Shown: positions 36,047 to 45,349, numbered from the stretch's first letter. The stretch: DNA of 64,000 nucleotides from SURF-21 sp964529285 (GCA_964529285.1 CAZGWK010000011.1:11582-75581), one strand, 5' to 3'. Program-made: numbers and translations. The notes: generated by a model not told the origin, from the sequence alone.

Positions 36047-37033
36047 ATGGAAGCGATAATCGAAGTAAAAAATCTGCTGAAAAACTACGGAGAGCTGACC
36101 GCGGTCAAGGGCATCTCCTTCGCCGTCGAGAGGGGCGAGATCTTCGGTTTCCTCGGGCCCAACGGCGCCGGGAAGACAACCACCATCAATATCCTGTGCA
36201 CCCTTCTGAGTCCCACCTCGGGCAGCGCTGTCCTGGACGGATATGACGTGGTAAAAGACCGCGAGTCGGTGCGGGAGTCCATCGGGCTCGTCTTTCAGGA
36301 CCCCTCCCTGGATGACCGCCTCACCGCCCGTGAAAACCTCGAGTTCCACGCATACGCATACCGCGTTCCCAAGGAGGAGCGCGGCGATCGTATCCGCGAG
36401 GTGCTGGAGATGGTGGAACTCATTGACAGGGAGAAAAACCGCGTAGAGACGTTCTCGGGCGGTATGAAGCGGCGGTTGGAGATCGCCCGCGGGCTCCTGC
36501 ATTACCCCAAGGTGCTTTTCCTTGACGAGCCGACTATCGGGCTGGACCCCCAGACCCGCAACTCGATCTGGGAATACATACACGAGCTCAAGAAAAAGCA
36601 CGACATTACCATCTTCCTCACCACCCATTACATGGACGAGGCGGAGAACTGCGGCCGCATAGCCATCATCGATTACGGGCAGATAATAGCCCTGGACAAC
36701 CCCGAGGGCCTCAAGAGCGAGGTGGGAGGCGACGTGGTCAAGATCACCACCGAGGACGATGAGGAAGCCGAAAGGGTCCTGGTAGATGATTTCAAGGTGG
36801 AGATGATACAGGACCGGGAATGCTTATGCTTCGAGGTGGAGAGCGGTGAGAGCTTTATACCCCGTTTTATCAGGGATTTTCCAGTCTCCATCAATTCCAT
36901 CAGCCTGCACCGCCCCACCTTGGATGACGTGTTCCTCAAACTTACAGGGCACGAGATAAGGCCGGAGGGAGCTGACGAGTTGGCGGCGGTGCGCGCTTTC
37001 GCCAGGGCTTACAGGAACCCCAGAAGAAGATAG
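36047..37033 (+). CDS. ABC exporter ATP-binding protein (DrrA-like)
   Basis: This 328-residue cytoplasmic ATPase has Walker A GPNGAGKTT at 37-45, signature FSGGMKRRLEIARGL at about 136-150, Walker B VLFLDEPTIGLDP, and H-loop TTHYMDEAE. The FQDPSLDDRLTARENL stretch and extended C-terminal domain are typical of DrrA/CcmA-type exporters of drugs, lipids or polymers. It is paired with the ABC-2 permease 11 nt downstream. Expression is likely from the consensus promoter at 35984 with a palindrome in the leader. Confidence 0.94.
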   Translation: MEAIIEVKNLLKNYGELTAVKGISFAVERGEIFGFLGPNGAGKTTTINILCTLLSPTSGSAVLDGYDVVKDRESVRESIGLVFQDPSLDDRLTARENLEFHAYAYRVPKEERGDRIREVLEMVELIDREKNRVETFSGGMKRRLEIARGLLHYPKVLFLDEPTIGLDPQTRNSIWEYIHELKKKHDITIFLTTHYMDEAENCGRIAIIDYGQIIALDNPEGLKSEVGGDVVKITTEDDEEAERVLVDDFKVEMIQDRECLCFEVESGESFIPRFIRDFPVSINSISLHRPTLDDVFLKLTGHEIRPEGADELAAVRAFARAYRNPRRR

Positions 37034-37044
37034 AGAGATAGAGG

Positions 37045-37980
37045 ATGCAAGAGGCAGGCAGGTCCGTAGCGGCCGACGAGTTCCGCAGGAGACTCGCCAA
37101 GCTGGGCATAGGTATCTATATAACCTGGTTGCGCGATATTAAGAGGTTCTACCGCGACCGCATCCGCCTCGTGGGCGCCTTCGCACAACCCCTTATCTAC
37201 CTCGCCCTGCTGGGAACGGGATTACAGGCGGCTTTTACGTCTTTCGGCAGCGGGGACACCAAGTATGTTACCTTCATGTATCCCGGTATCGTGTGCATGA
37301 CGGTCCTCTTCACGGCCATGTTCTCGGCCATCTCCATTATCTGGGACCGGGAGTTCGGTTTCCTGAAGGAGATGCTGGTGGCGCCCATCCCGCGTTCATC
37401 CCTGGCCATCGGCAAGGTCTTCGGCGGGGGCACTACGGCGCTGATGCAGGGCTTCATCCTGCTCCTGTTCATGCCCCTGGTCGGCATACCATACAACCTG
37501 GAGAAAATAGGCATGATGATAGTGGTGATGTTTCTGCTGGCGGTAAGCCTTACCTCCTTCGGGGTGGCTTTCGCCGCCCGTATGAGATCCATGGAAGCTT
37601 TCCCCATCATCATGAACTTCATACTCCTGCCGATGTTCTTTCTCTCGGGAGCACTCTTCCCGCTGCAGGATCTGCCGGGATGGATGCAGTTCCTCACCAA
37701 GATCAACCCCATGACCTACGCGGTTGATGCCATGCGGGGGGTGGCGCTAAAAGGTATCTCCATCACCTCGTCGGCGGCGGTCAGCCTTCCCGAAGTACCG
37801 GCCAGCCTGGCGGCAAACCCCGAATTCGTGTCCTGGATATCCCAGGCCAGGGCCGTGCTGCCGCAGATGCCTCAACTGCAGATACAGTTCTATCCGCTCT
37901 GGCTCGACATCCTGATAATCATAGCCTTCGGGGCATTCCTTACCACCATGGCGGTCTGGCAGTTCAACCGGCAGGACTGA
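37045..37980 (+). CDS. ABC-2 type exporter permease (DrrB-like)
   Basis: The 311-residue protein has about six membrane segments. RFYRDRIRLVGAFAQPLIYL starts the first membrane region, ISIIWDREFGFLKEMLVAPI is the conserved cytoplasmic loop, and MNFILLPMFFLSGALFPLQ with MTYAVDAMRG is the ABC-2 signature region. It forms the channel for the upstream ATPase. The substrate cannot be read from sequence; family members move hydrophobic drugs, lipids and polysaccharide precursors. The gene ends before a family B repeat. Confidence 0.92.
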   Translation: MQEAGRSVAADEFRRRLAKLGIGIYITWLRDIKRFYRDRIRLVGAFAQPLIYLALLGTGLQAAFTSFGSGDTKYVTFMYPGIVCMTVLFTAMFSAISIIWDREFGFLKEMLVAPIPRSSLAIGKVFGGGTTALMQGFILLLFMPLVGIPYNLEKIGMMIVVMFLLAVSLTSFGVAFAARMRSMEAFPIIMNFILLPMFFLSGALFPLQDLPGWMQFLTKINPMTYAVDAMRGVALKGISITSSAAVSLPEVPASLAANPEFVSWISQARAVLPQMPQLQIQFYPLWLDILIIIAFGAFLTTMAVWQFNRQD

Positions 37981-38010
37981 GTCGGACCATCGCCACACTC
38001 TGCTTGCGAA

Positions 38011-38145
38011 CGTACGCGTGCCAGGCCTGGACAAGTCCGCACAAGTCGGTAATGGGTTAAACGTTCACCCGGACTTATCCAGGCGCTGGGACACCGTCGC
38101 GTCACACTCCGTGTGCCGCTGTCGCTTACGCGATGCAGGCTGTCG
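38011..38145. repeat. Dispersed repeat family B, full copy 2
   Basis: The left hairpin pairs CCAGGCCTGGACAAGTCCG with CGGACTTATCCAGGCGCTGG (one bulge, one G-U). The right hairpin is CACAC-TCC-GTGTG within TCGCG...CGCGA. The same order appears at 54471-54562 with compensatory changes. It is non-coding and separates the ABC operon from the histidine kinase gene. Confidence 0.8.
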
Positions 38146-38190
38146 AGCATGGTTGTGCTGATGAGCGTGTGTCTTGGGCTGGAAAAAAAA

Positions 38191-38199
38191 TGATATAAT
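38191..38199 (+). promoter_or_regulatory. Extended -10 promoter of the histidine kinase gene
   Basis: TGATATAAT fits the extended -10 form TGnTATAAT. Only a weak -35 is visible upstream. The start would fall at about 38205-38207, at or beside the kinase ATG. Confidence 0.7.
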
Positions 38200-38206
38200 T
38201 TCCACT

Positions 38207-40393
38207 ATGGTAGAGGAGTTGTCGCTTACAGTTACGGTTGCCTCCGGGCTGATCAGTCTTTGCATAGGCCTGTACGTTCTTCTCAAGGGACGGCGCCAGT
38301 TAGTCGATAATATTTTCTTCCTCATTTCCATGTGCATGGCCTTATGGGCTCTGGGCGAGGCCATGACCATGGCCTCTACCAGCCTGGCGAGCAAGACTTT
38401 CTGGACCCGCTTCCAGGGTATCGGCGAGATGCCCATCGTACCCACCTATCTTCTCCTGGCGCTTTATTTCCCGAAGCCCCGGGGAATGATGAGAGACAGG
38501 AGAAAAGCCGCCGCCGTCATCGTCCTGCTATATGCTCCATGGCTTATAGGCCTGGTGCTCCTCTTCACGACGGGCTTCTTTTACTCATCTTACTATGCCG
38601 TCGATAACGGCCAGGGCATCAACGTCGTCAGGACCCCGGCCTTCTGGGCCCTGACCGTCCTGGGGTTCTCCCAGATCATCGCATCCACCGTCATCTTTTT
38701 GCGCGAGAGAAGCCGCAGTGTCTCCGCGGCAACCAAGAAGGGCCTGATGATATTGGCGCTTGCCCCGGTGCCCATGTTGATCGCTAATGCCATACAGAAC
38801 CTTGAGCTGAACGATTTTATCACGACCCCACAGGCCAGCATTATATTCGTATCCATGCTGGCCTACGGCATACTGCGCTACGGCCTGTTCATCGATATAC
38901 GTTCCATTACCAAGAACGCACTCGTTCACACCGCGGTGATCTTCTCAAATCTCGTTGTATTCACCGCGCTTTGCGCCTTTTACCGGTATGGACTGGGCAT
39001 GGAGGCGGGAGGCCCGCTCTACGCCCTCTTCGTCCTCACCGGCGTGCCTTTCATGCTGGCCTATCAGGCGGAGGTCGCATGGGTGAGGAAGTTGGCCGAC
39101 CGCTATCTTTACGGCCGTGAGTTCGAGGAGGGCAGGTTGCTCGAGGAACTCGGCCGCTCCATTCGCACCGTCAGCAATCTCGAGGAACTCGCGCAGAGCG
39201 TTGTGCAAGAGGTGAGGGAATCAATGGGCCTTACGACCTGCGCGCTGATGATGTCTGAAGACGGGGGATACAGGATCGTGGGGTACAACGGCAATACGGA
39301 ACATCTCTCCGCCACCTTCAGCCGGGTGGTACCGGAGGAAACGCGCATGCTGGAATGGAAAGACGCTTTCACCACGTATTGCAAAAGCGAATGGCTCTCC
39401 ACCTACTGGCTCGTGGGAAATCGCATAAACCGGGGCCAGTGCGATCTGGACTTCATGCGCCTGGGCATCCTCCGTATCTGCAGTGGAAACGGAGAGGTAA
39501 AGGAGATGTACTGGCGTGAGGATATGGAGGGGGAGGCCATATCCATCCCGCTGGAGGTCCACGGGGAGAGGGTGGGGCTGCTCTGGATCGGAGGCAGGTT
39601 GGACGGCGCACGTTTATCCCTCGAAGAGCTCGACTTCGTGGTGGCGCTTTCGGCCCAGGTGGCCGTCTCGCTGCTGAATGCGAAGCTGATGCAGGAACTC
39701 CTGGATAAGAGCGCTCGCCTGCAGGCTCTCATCCACCGCACCTCGAGCGCACAGGAGGAGGAACGTATACGCATCTCGCGCGAACTGCACGACGGGCTTG
39801 CTCCCTATTTCGTGGACCTCCTCTTCAAGTTGGAGATGCTGGAGATGCAGGGGAGCGATACCGAGCTACGGGCGGGATCGATCGAGGAACTGAAGGATAA
39901 GGCACGCGAGGGGTTGAGGGATCTGCGGCAGGTGATCGGCGACCTGCGGCCGTCCTCACTCGACGTGCTTGGGCTGGAGAAATCTCTGTACACATACCTG
40001 GAGAGGTTCGCCGCCGAAAACGGATTGGAGGCGGAATTCTCAACCCGCGGCGATCTGAAAGAGCTGGACTCCCTGACCGAGGTAACCGTATTCCGGGTGG
40101 CGCAGGAGGCGTTGTCCAACATCTCGCGCCATGCGGGCGCCAGCGGGGTCAAGTTCACGCTCAGGGGCGATGATGGCTGGGTGGAGATGGTGGTGGAGGA
40201 TGACGGGACCGGGTTCATGGAGAAAGAGGTATGGGACAGAATACATGCAGGCGAATGCCTGGGGATCAGGGGAATGAAGGAGAGGGCGGAGTTGCTGCAG
40301 GGAAACCTGGTAATCGATACTAATCCGGGAGACGGTACGCGCATCAGTTTCTCCTTTCCCATACCGGGGATACGGGGAGGTGGCGGCGTGTGA
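38207..40393 (+). CDS. Membrane sensor histidine kinase (NarL/DegS type)
   Basis: The 728-residue kinase has an N-terminal region with about eight to nine membrane helices (to about residue 285), then a GAF-like domain (about 315-500). HisKA_3 carries the phosphorylated H528 in ISRELHDGLAPYFVDLL, and DLRPSSLDVLGLEKSL follows. The HATPase_c domain has VAQEALSNISRHA, VEDDGTGF and GIRGMKERAELL. It should phosphorylate the adjacent regulator. ATG 38207 was chosen because the TATAAT at 38194 would lie inside the gene if the upstream TTG were used. There is no ribosome site before this ATG. The stop overlaps the regulator start. Confidence 0.92.
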   Translation: MVEELSLTVTVASGLISLCIGLYVLLKGRRQLVDNIFFLISMCMALWALGEAMTMASTSLASKTFWTRFQGIGEMPIVPTYLLLALYFPKPRGMMRDRRKAAAVIVLLYAPWLIGLVLLFTTGFFYSSYYAVDNGQGINVVRTPAFWALTVLGFSQIIASTVIFLRERSRSVSAATKKGLMILALAPVPMLIANAIQNLELNDFITTPQASIIFVSMLAYGILRYGLFIDIRSITKNALVHTAVIFSNLVVFTALCAFYRYGLGMEAGGPLYALFVLTGVPFMLAYQAEVAWVRKLADRYLYGREFEEGRLLEELGRSIRTVSNLEELAQSVVQEVRESMGLTTCALMMSEDGGYRIVGYNGNTEHLSATFSRVVPEETRMLEWKDAFTTYCKSEWLSTYWLVGNRINRGQCDLDFMRLGILRICSGNGEVKEMYWREDMEGEAISIPLEVHGERVGLLWIGGRLDGARLSLEELDFVVALSAQVAVSLLNAKLMQELLDKSARLQALIHRTSSAQEEERIRISRELHDGLAPYFVDLLFKLEMLEMQGSDTELRAGSIEELKDKAREGLRDLRQVIGDLRPSSLDVLGLEKSLYTYLERFAAENGLEAEFSTRGDLKELDSLTEVTVFRVAQEALSNISRHAGASGVKFTLRGDDGWVEMVVEDDGTGFMEKEVWDRIHAGECLGIRGMKERAELLQGNLVIDTNPGDGTRISFSFPIPGIRGGGGV

Positions 40394-41058
40394 AGGACAA
40401 GATACGCCTGGCTATAGTGGACGATCACGAGATCGTGCGCCTGGGAGTAAACCGCGTGCTCGAAGGCGAGGACGGTATATGCGTGGTAGGCGAGGCGCAA
40501 AACGGCGAGGAGGCCCTCTTGCTGGCTCGCCGCGAGCAACCGCAGGTGATACTGGTCGACGTAAAACTGCCTGACATCAGCGGCATAGAGGTTGTCCAGA
40601 AACTGAAGGAAGACCCCCATACCTCTGCAATACAAGCCATCATCCTCACGGTCTACGACGACCTTGAGATCGCAGCCGAGGCATTGAGGGTCGGCGCGAT
40701 AGGATACATCCTCAAGGACTGCGGCAAGGAGCAACTACTCAGCGCGATAAACTCAGCGGCGGAAGGTGTCCCCCTCGTAGCATCGAGTATCACGCAGAAG
40801 TTGGTATCGGTGCTGCGCACGCAGGGCGGACTGCCGGCGGCGGGGGGTAAGGGCGAAGAGACGCTGCTTTCCCTGACCGAGCGCGAGTCCGACGTGCTGC
40901 GACTGGTGGCAAAGGGTTACAGCAACAAGGCGGTGGCGAGGGAGCTCGGCATAACATTGAGCACGGTAAAGACGCACTTGCGCCACATCTTTCGCAAGCT
41001 CGACGTGGAGGACCGCGCGCAGTTGATCATCAAGGCCATCAAGGAGGGCATCATCTGA
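40390..41058 (+). CDS. NarL/FixJ-family response regulator
   Basis: The 222-residue DNA-binding regulator has a receiver domain with D11-D12, phospho-acceptor D57 (VILVDVKLPD) and the KD motif ILKDCGKE. The C-terminal LuxR-type helix-turn-helix is LTERESDVLRLVAKGYSNKA and GITLSTVKTHLRHIFRKL. The GTG start at 40390 overlaps the kinase stop by 4 nt, so the pair is translationally coupled. The target genes are not apparent; the adjacent exporter is a possibility only. Confidence 0.94.
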   Translation: MKDKIRLAIVDDHEIVRLGVNRVLEGEDGICVVGEAQNGEEALLLARREQPQVILVDVKLPDISGIEVVQKLKEDPHTSAIQAIILTVYDDLEIAAEALRVGAIGYILKDCGKEQLLSAINSAAEGVPLVASSITQKLVSVLRTQGGLPAAGGKGEETLLSLTERESDVLRLVAKGYSNKAVARELGITLSTVKTHLRHIFRKLDVEDRAQLIIKAIKEGII

Positions 41059-41298
41059 AGGCGTGCGTCGTGTTGCGAGGAGTACCTCTGGGGAGTAGCC
41101 GCTTTCGCCAAAAATGCCCCCGTTTTTTGCTCCGCTGCGCTTCCATGTGTCACTGCGTTATGGTATATTTTCTACGGCAGCAAAGCTGGCCGATGGTTGC
41201 GACTTCAGGCCGGAACATCTCACGGGGTTGATGCTTGTTCAGTGATTCTGGAATCCTTACTTCCTGGATTCCCCGCTTTCGACAATGGTACTCGTTTT

Positions 41299-41556
41299 AT
41301 GGAATATTATGGTGATGAGACTGCTTGCGACGTCAAGGCGAGCGTCTCGGTAACGGTAAAAAAAGAAGTGGCAGGGTTCTTCAAGTCAAATCCCTATCTC
41401 CTCGTAAGCGAGGAAAGACTGGCGTCCCTTCTGTGCAGGCCTCCGGAGATAGTATGCGAGGCGGTAAGGTCTCTCGAGGAAGCAGGTCTGCTGACCAGGG
41501 GGTTCGGCGAGACCCTGCTGGGCGTTGAGGACATCCTGGCCAGGACGAAGCTCTAA
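41299..41556 (+). CDS. Small winged-helix-like protein, hypothetical
   Basis: From ATG 41299 the product has 85 residues. VKKEVAGFFKSNPYLLVSEERLASLLCRPPEIVCEAVRSLEEAGLLTR (split here by eye into three helices and a wing) looks like a winged helix-turn-helix, in which the part ending CEAVRSLEEAGLLTR is the recognition region. The frame is open back to TTG 41197, which would add 34 residues of unremarkable composition. A dyad GGAATCC...GGATTCC (41250-41272) sits in that upstream part and could instead be regulatory. Low similarity to named families; a DNA-binding role is inference. Confidence 0.6.
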   Translation: MEYYGDETACDVKASVSVTVKKEVAGFFKSNPYLLVSEERLASLLCRPPEIVCEAVRSLEEAGLLTRGFGETLLGVEDILARTKL

Positions 41557-41595
41557 GAGCCCTGGCTGCGCCGGCCGATCTCCTCCCGGCTCTTT
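41555..41595 (+). terminator. Possible terminator after the winged-helix gene
   Basis: AAGAGCC (41555-41561) pairs with GGCTCTT (41588-41594) across a GC-rich loop and is followed by TAAATC. The long loop and short T run make it a weak candidate. Confidence 0.4.
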
Positions 41596-41736
41596 AAATC
41601 TGCGCGCGAGCAAGCAACACATGCACGGAAACCGCCGTCCGGGCCTCCGCCCCATAATCGTACTGTTGAGATAGGCGGCACCGGCCGATATTCTGGCTGA
41701 GGGAACAGGCCGGAGGGCTGTTCTTAAAATATATTA

Positions 41737-41765
41737 TTGTTAAATAGATAGACTATTGTTATTAT
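41737..41765 (+). promoter_or_regulatory. Promoter of the SpoIID-domain gene
   Basis: TTGTTA (41737-41742), 17 nt, then TATTAT (41760-41765), in an AT-rich stretch. The predicted start near 41772 leaves a 20-nt leader that carries GAGGAGG. Confidence 0.65.
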
Positions 41766-41791
41766 GGAAACGGCCGGACAGAGGAGGATGA

Positions 41792-43990
41792 TTGATCGGC
41801 TCTGTAAGGGCGAACATGAGAAGAACGGTGCTGGTAACGCTGGCGATCACGGTCGTGCTTCTCCTGATGATGCTGGGGCAGCCCATATCGGAGGATGACA
41901 GTGCGGTGGCAGGCGGCGGAAAAGTGACCTTCACCGGCCACGGCCGCGGTCACGGAGTCGGGCTGTGTATGGCAGGTGTATACTACCGTGCGCTGCGGGG
42001 AGAGGAATACCACCAGATAATCAGGGCCTACTACACGGGCGTGGATTTCTCTCATGTCAGCGACGACATGCCCATCAGAGTACGCTGCCGCGACAACGTC
42101 GTGCGCACCTATCCCCTGAGGGAGTACCTCTACCGCCTGCAGGAGGAGCCGGACAGCTGGCCCAGGGAGGGGCTGAGGGTGCTCATGGTGGCGGCCAGGA
42201 CCTACACCCTCTCGTGTATCGCGCGCGGCAAGCACGCCGGAGATGGCTACGACGTCTGCCCGTACGGAAGCTGCTGCCAGGCGTTCAACGAGCAGATAGA
42301 CCCGGCTACCAGGCCGAACATAGTGGCGGCGGTAAACGACACCGCCGGAGAGATAATCACCAGCGGCGGGGAAGTGATAATCGCCGCCTACAGTGCTTGC
42401 TGCGGAGGCTACACCGCGGGAGTGGAAGAGGCATGGGGAGGGACGCCCATTTCCTACCTGAGCCCGGTCTACTGCGATGCATGCGCCGCCGACGAGGACC
42501 ATGACTGGCAGGTGACCATGACCTGGGACGAGCTGCAGGCCAAGCTCAACTCGCATGCGGACACCGCGGTGGGGACGCTTTACGGCTTCGATATAATCTC
42601 CCGCTGGACCTCCGGCCGCGTCAAGCAGATACGCATCGACGGCAGCGGAGGCAGCAGGAACGTCAGCGGGACGCTGTTCGCGTCCGTAATCGGCTTGCAG
42701 ACGCATTTCTTCTACGTCAGCTCCCAGAACTTCGACGAATACCTGCTTGTTCAGAATCCCGGGGAAAGTGAGGCCAATTGCACGGCGACCTATATGTTCC
42801 CCGGGGGCGGGACGATGCAGGAGGATTTCACGGTGGGCGCCCGTTCGCGCTATACCATATACGTGAACGACCGCGTGCAGAACTCCGAGGTCTCCATAAA
42901 GATCACCTCGGACCGGGCGGTAGTAGCCGAGCGCGCCATGTATTTCGACTTCCTGGGAAGCGGAAGAAAGGGAGGACATGCCTGCATGGGGGTGAGGCAA
43001 TCTCGCACGCATTGGCTCTTCGCCGAGGGATACACCGGAGGTGATTTCGACACCTTCTGCCTGGTCCAGAACCCTAACGACAGCGAAGCCCAGCTCACGG
43101 TACGTTTCCTGGGCAATACGGGAGAGGTGGATGAACTCTATTACACCCTGGCTCCCAATTCCCGTATGACCATATGGATGAACCAGGAACCAGGCCTCGA
43201 TTGCGGAGAGTACTCGACCGAGATAGAGAGCGACCTTCCCGTGGTGGCGGAGCGCGCCGTTTACTTCGGATATAAGGGATTGGGGGGAGGAACCGCCGCG
43301 GAGGGTTCACCTGCAGCCGAAAAAGTATGGTATTTCGCCGAAGGCTACACCGGCGGCGAATTCGATACGTGGATCCTGCTCGCGAACCCGAACGATTCCG
43401 CCGCCCGGGTCAACCTGATCTTCATGCTGCCGGACGCATCCACCAGGGAGTTCGGCCTCGAAGTCCCGGCGCACAGCCGCAGTACCGTACACCCGGACGA
43501 CATCCCCGGCTTGGAGCAGGTCGAGCTCTCCACGAGCGTTGAGTCGGACATCCCTATAGTTGCCGAGCGCGCCATGTACTTCTCCTATGAAGGCAGGGGC
43601 GGTGGCCACGATGCGATGGGTATCACTCAACCCTGTGACCGCTGGTTCTTCGCGGAGGGTTATACGGGGGGAGAGTTCGACACATACTTGCTCCTGCAGA
43701 ACCCGGGCCCCTCGCGCACCGGCGCGAAGGTCAGCTTCATGAAAGGGGACGGCAGCATGGTGGAACGGAATGTCTCCATCGCGCCTCACTCCCGCTTCAC
43801 CATCCATGTGAATGACGTCCCAGGCCTGGAACAGGCCGAGTTTTCGACCCTGGTTGAGGCGGAGACCCTGCTAGTGGCGGAGAGGGCGATGTACTTCGTT
43901 TACAGGATGCGGGACGGTGGAAGCTGTTCCCAGGGTACCACCGCGCCCTCCCAGGAGTGGTTCTTCGCGGAAGGTTACACGGGAAGCTGA
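41792..43990 (+). CDS. SpoIID/LytB-domain protein with C-terminal surface repeats
   Basis: The 732-residue protein starts at TTG 41792 behind GAGGAGG (41781-41787). A signal anchor (about 12-30) is followed by FTGHGRGHGVGLCMAGVYY and a SpoIID-like domain, with REYLYRLQEEPDSWPREGLR, VAARTYTLS and the Cys-rich YDVCPYGSCCQAFN. SpoIID is a peptidoglycan lytic transglycosylase in spore formers; related domains occur in non-sporulating bacteria, so this gene does not show sporulation. From about residue 305 there are four ~100-residue repeats (WFFAEGYTGGEFDTYLLLQN type) of the same family as the S8 protease repeats. The protein stops ten residues into a fifth unit. Confidence 0.88.
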   Translation: MIGSVRANMRRTVLVTLAITVVLLLMMLGQPISEDDSAVAGGGKVTFTGHGRGHGVGLCMAGVYYRALRGEEYHQIIRAYYTGVDFSHVSDDMPIRVRCRDNVVRTYPLREYLYRLQEEPDSWPREGLRVLMVAARTYTLSCIARGKHAGDGYDVCPYGSCCQAFNEQIDPATRPNIVAAVNDTAGEIITSGGEVIIAAYSACCGGYTAGVEEAWGGTPISYLSPVYCDACAADEDHDWQVTMTWDELQAKLNSHADTAVGTLYGFDIISRWTSGRVKQIRIDGSGGSRNVSGTLFASVIGLQTHFFYVSSQNFDEYLLVQNPGESEANCTATYMFPGGGTMQEDFTVGARSRYTIYVNDRVQNSEVSIKITSDRAVVAERAMYFDFLGSGRKGGHACMGVRQSRTHWLFAEGYTGGDFDTFCLVQNPNDSEAQLTVRFLGNTGEVDELYYTLAPNSRMTIWMNQEPGLDCGEYSTEIESDLPVVAERAVYFGYKGLGGGTAAEGSPAAEKVWYFAEGYTGGEFDTWILLANPNDSAARVNLIFMLPDASTREFGLEVPAHSRSTVHPDDIPGLEQVELSTSVESDIPIVAERAMYFSYEGRGGGHDAMGITQPCDRWFFAEGYTGGEFDTYLLLQNPGPSRTGAKVSFMKGDGSMVERNVSIAPHSRFTIHVNDVPGLEQAEFSTLVEAETLLVAERAMYFVYRMRDGGSCSQGTTAPSQEWFFAEGYTGS

Positions 43991-44077
43991 GCGCTGTCCT
44001 CAAGGCGCGACGGCGCCGATCAGGTTCTTTTCAGTTAAAATAATCGTAGCATCATCATGTCGTACGAGGAGGTTGAC

Positions 44078-45349
44078 ATGTCCAGGATAGAGATGGTCAG
44101 CGCCAGGGAGGTGCTTGACTCGCGCGGAAACCCGACCGTTGAGGCCGAGGTATATGGCAGCTGGGGAGTAAGCCGGGCGGCAGTCCCCTCAGGCGCATCG
44201 ACGGGTGCTTTCGAGGCGCTGGAGCTTCGTGACGGCGGAGCGAGATATGGAGGCAAAGGCGTGCTGACTGCGGTGCGCAACGTTAAAGATGAAATAGCAC
44301 CGCGGGTGAAAGGCATGGAGGTAAGCGCACAGGAAGAAATGGACGCTTCAATGATCGAGCTGGATGGCACCGAGGACAAGTCGCGCCTCGGGGCCAATGC
44401 CATCCTGGCGGTCTCCATGGCCGCGGCCAGGGCCGCCGCCGCCGAAAGGGGTTCGCCTCTCTACGCGAGTCTGGGCGGGGAAGAAGCGGTTGTTCTGCCC
44501 GTTCCGATGATGAATATACTCAACGGCGGTGCACACGCGGACAACAACGTGGACATACAGGAGTTCATGGTGTTGCCCCTGGGGGCAGGGAGCTTCAGTG
44601 AGGCGCTGCGGGTGGGGGCAGAGGTCTATCATTCCCTGCGCGGAGTACTCAAGGCTGAAGGCCTTGCCACCGCTATCGGCGACGAGGGAGGGTTCGCTCC
44701 CAGCCTGGACAGCAATCGGGCTGCTCTGGAATTGATCGTCGCAGCGATTGAAGCGGCGGGATACAAGCCGGGCGAAGAGGTAGCGCTGGCCATGGATGTG
44801 GCGGCAACGGAGCTGTACCAAAACGGAAAATATATCTTTACGGGCGAGGGGAAGGAGTTCGATGCCTCCGCTCTGAGCGATTATTACCGGGATCTTATCG
44901 ATGGTTTCCCGGTGGTATCCATTGAAGACGGCAAAGCCGAGGAGGATTGGGAGGGATGGGCTCTGCATACGTCCCGTCTGGGGGATAGGGTACGGCTGGT
45001 GGGCGACGATGTGTTCGTAACCAACCCGAGGCGGCTGAGCAAGGGGATAGAAGATGGGGTGGCCAACGCTATCCTCATCAAACTTAACCAGATAGGAACG
45101 GTGACGGAGACATTGGATGTTATGCGCTTAGCCAGAGACGCGGGCTACCTTTGCGTGGTATCCCACCGTTCCGGCGAGACGGAAGATACCTTCATCGCCG
45201 ATCTCGCGGTCGCGACCAACTGTGGGTTGATCAAGACAGGGGCGCCGGCAAGGACGGATCGCGTCTGTAAATACAACCAGCTTTTGCGTATAGAGGAGAA
45301 CCTGGGATCGCGCGCCGTGTTCCCGGAGCACGCGGCTTTGGGAAGATAG
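44078..45349 (+). CDS. eno: Enolase
   Basis: This 423-residue glycolytic enzyme interconverts 2-phosphoglycerate and PEP. It shows AREVLDSRGNPTVEAEV, VPSGASTGAFEALELRD, MMNILNGGAHADNNVDIQEF, AIGDEGGFAP, VVSIEDGKAEEDWEGW (metal ligands), LVGDDVFVTN, ILIKLNQIGTV with the catalytic Lys, and SHRSGETED. ATG 44078 is preferred to in-frame ATG 44057 because AGGAGG at 44067-44072 is 5 nt before it. It marks the start of the actinobacterial eno-divIC-DUF501-ppx neighbourhood; pyk, the next glycolytic enzyme, is about 1.1 kb downstream. Confidence 0.97.
   Translation: MSRIEMVSAREVLDSRGNPTVEAEVYGSWGVSRAAVPSGASTGAFEALELRDGGARYGGKGVLTAVRNVKDEIAPRVKGMEVSAQEEMDASMIELDGTEDKSRLGANAILAVSMAAARAAAAERGSPLYASLGGEEAVVLPVPMMNILNGGAHADNNVDIQEFMVLPLGAGSFSEALRVGAEVYHSLRGVLKAEGLATAIGDEGGFAPSLDSNRAALELIVAAIEAAGYKPGEEVALAMDVAATELYQNGKYIFTGEGKEFDASALSDYYRDLIDGFPVVSIEDGKAEEDWEGWALHTSRLGDRVRLVGDDVFVTNPRRLSKGIEDGVANAILIKLNQIGTVTETLDVMRLARDAGYLCVVSHRSGETEDTFIADLAVATNCGLIKTGAPARTDRVCKYNQLLRIEENLGSRAVFPEHAALGR

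Noticed and set aside
41197..41298. Longer form of the small winged-helix protein from TTG 41197
   Set aside because: The added 34 residues show no domain-like pattern and contain a DNA dyad more consistent with an upstream regulatory site; kept only as an alternative.
41792..43990. SpoIID-domain protein as evidence of sporulation
   Set aside because: SpoIID/LytB-type domains also occur in non-spore-formers, and no other sporulation gene is present in the window.
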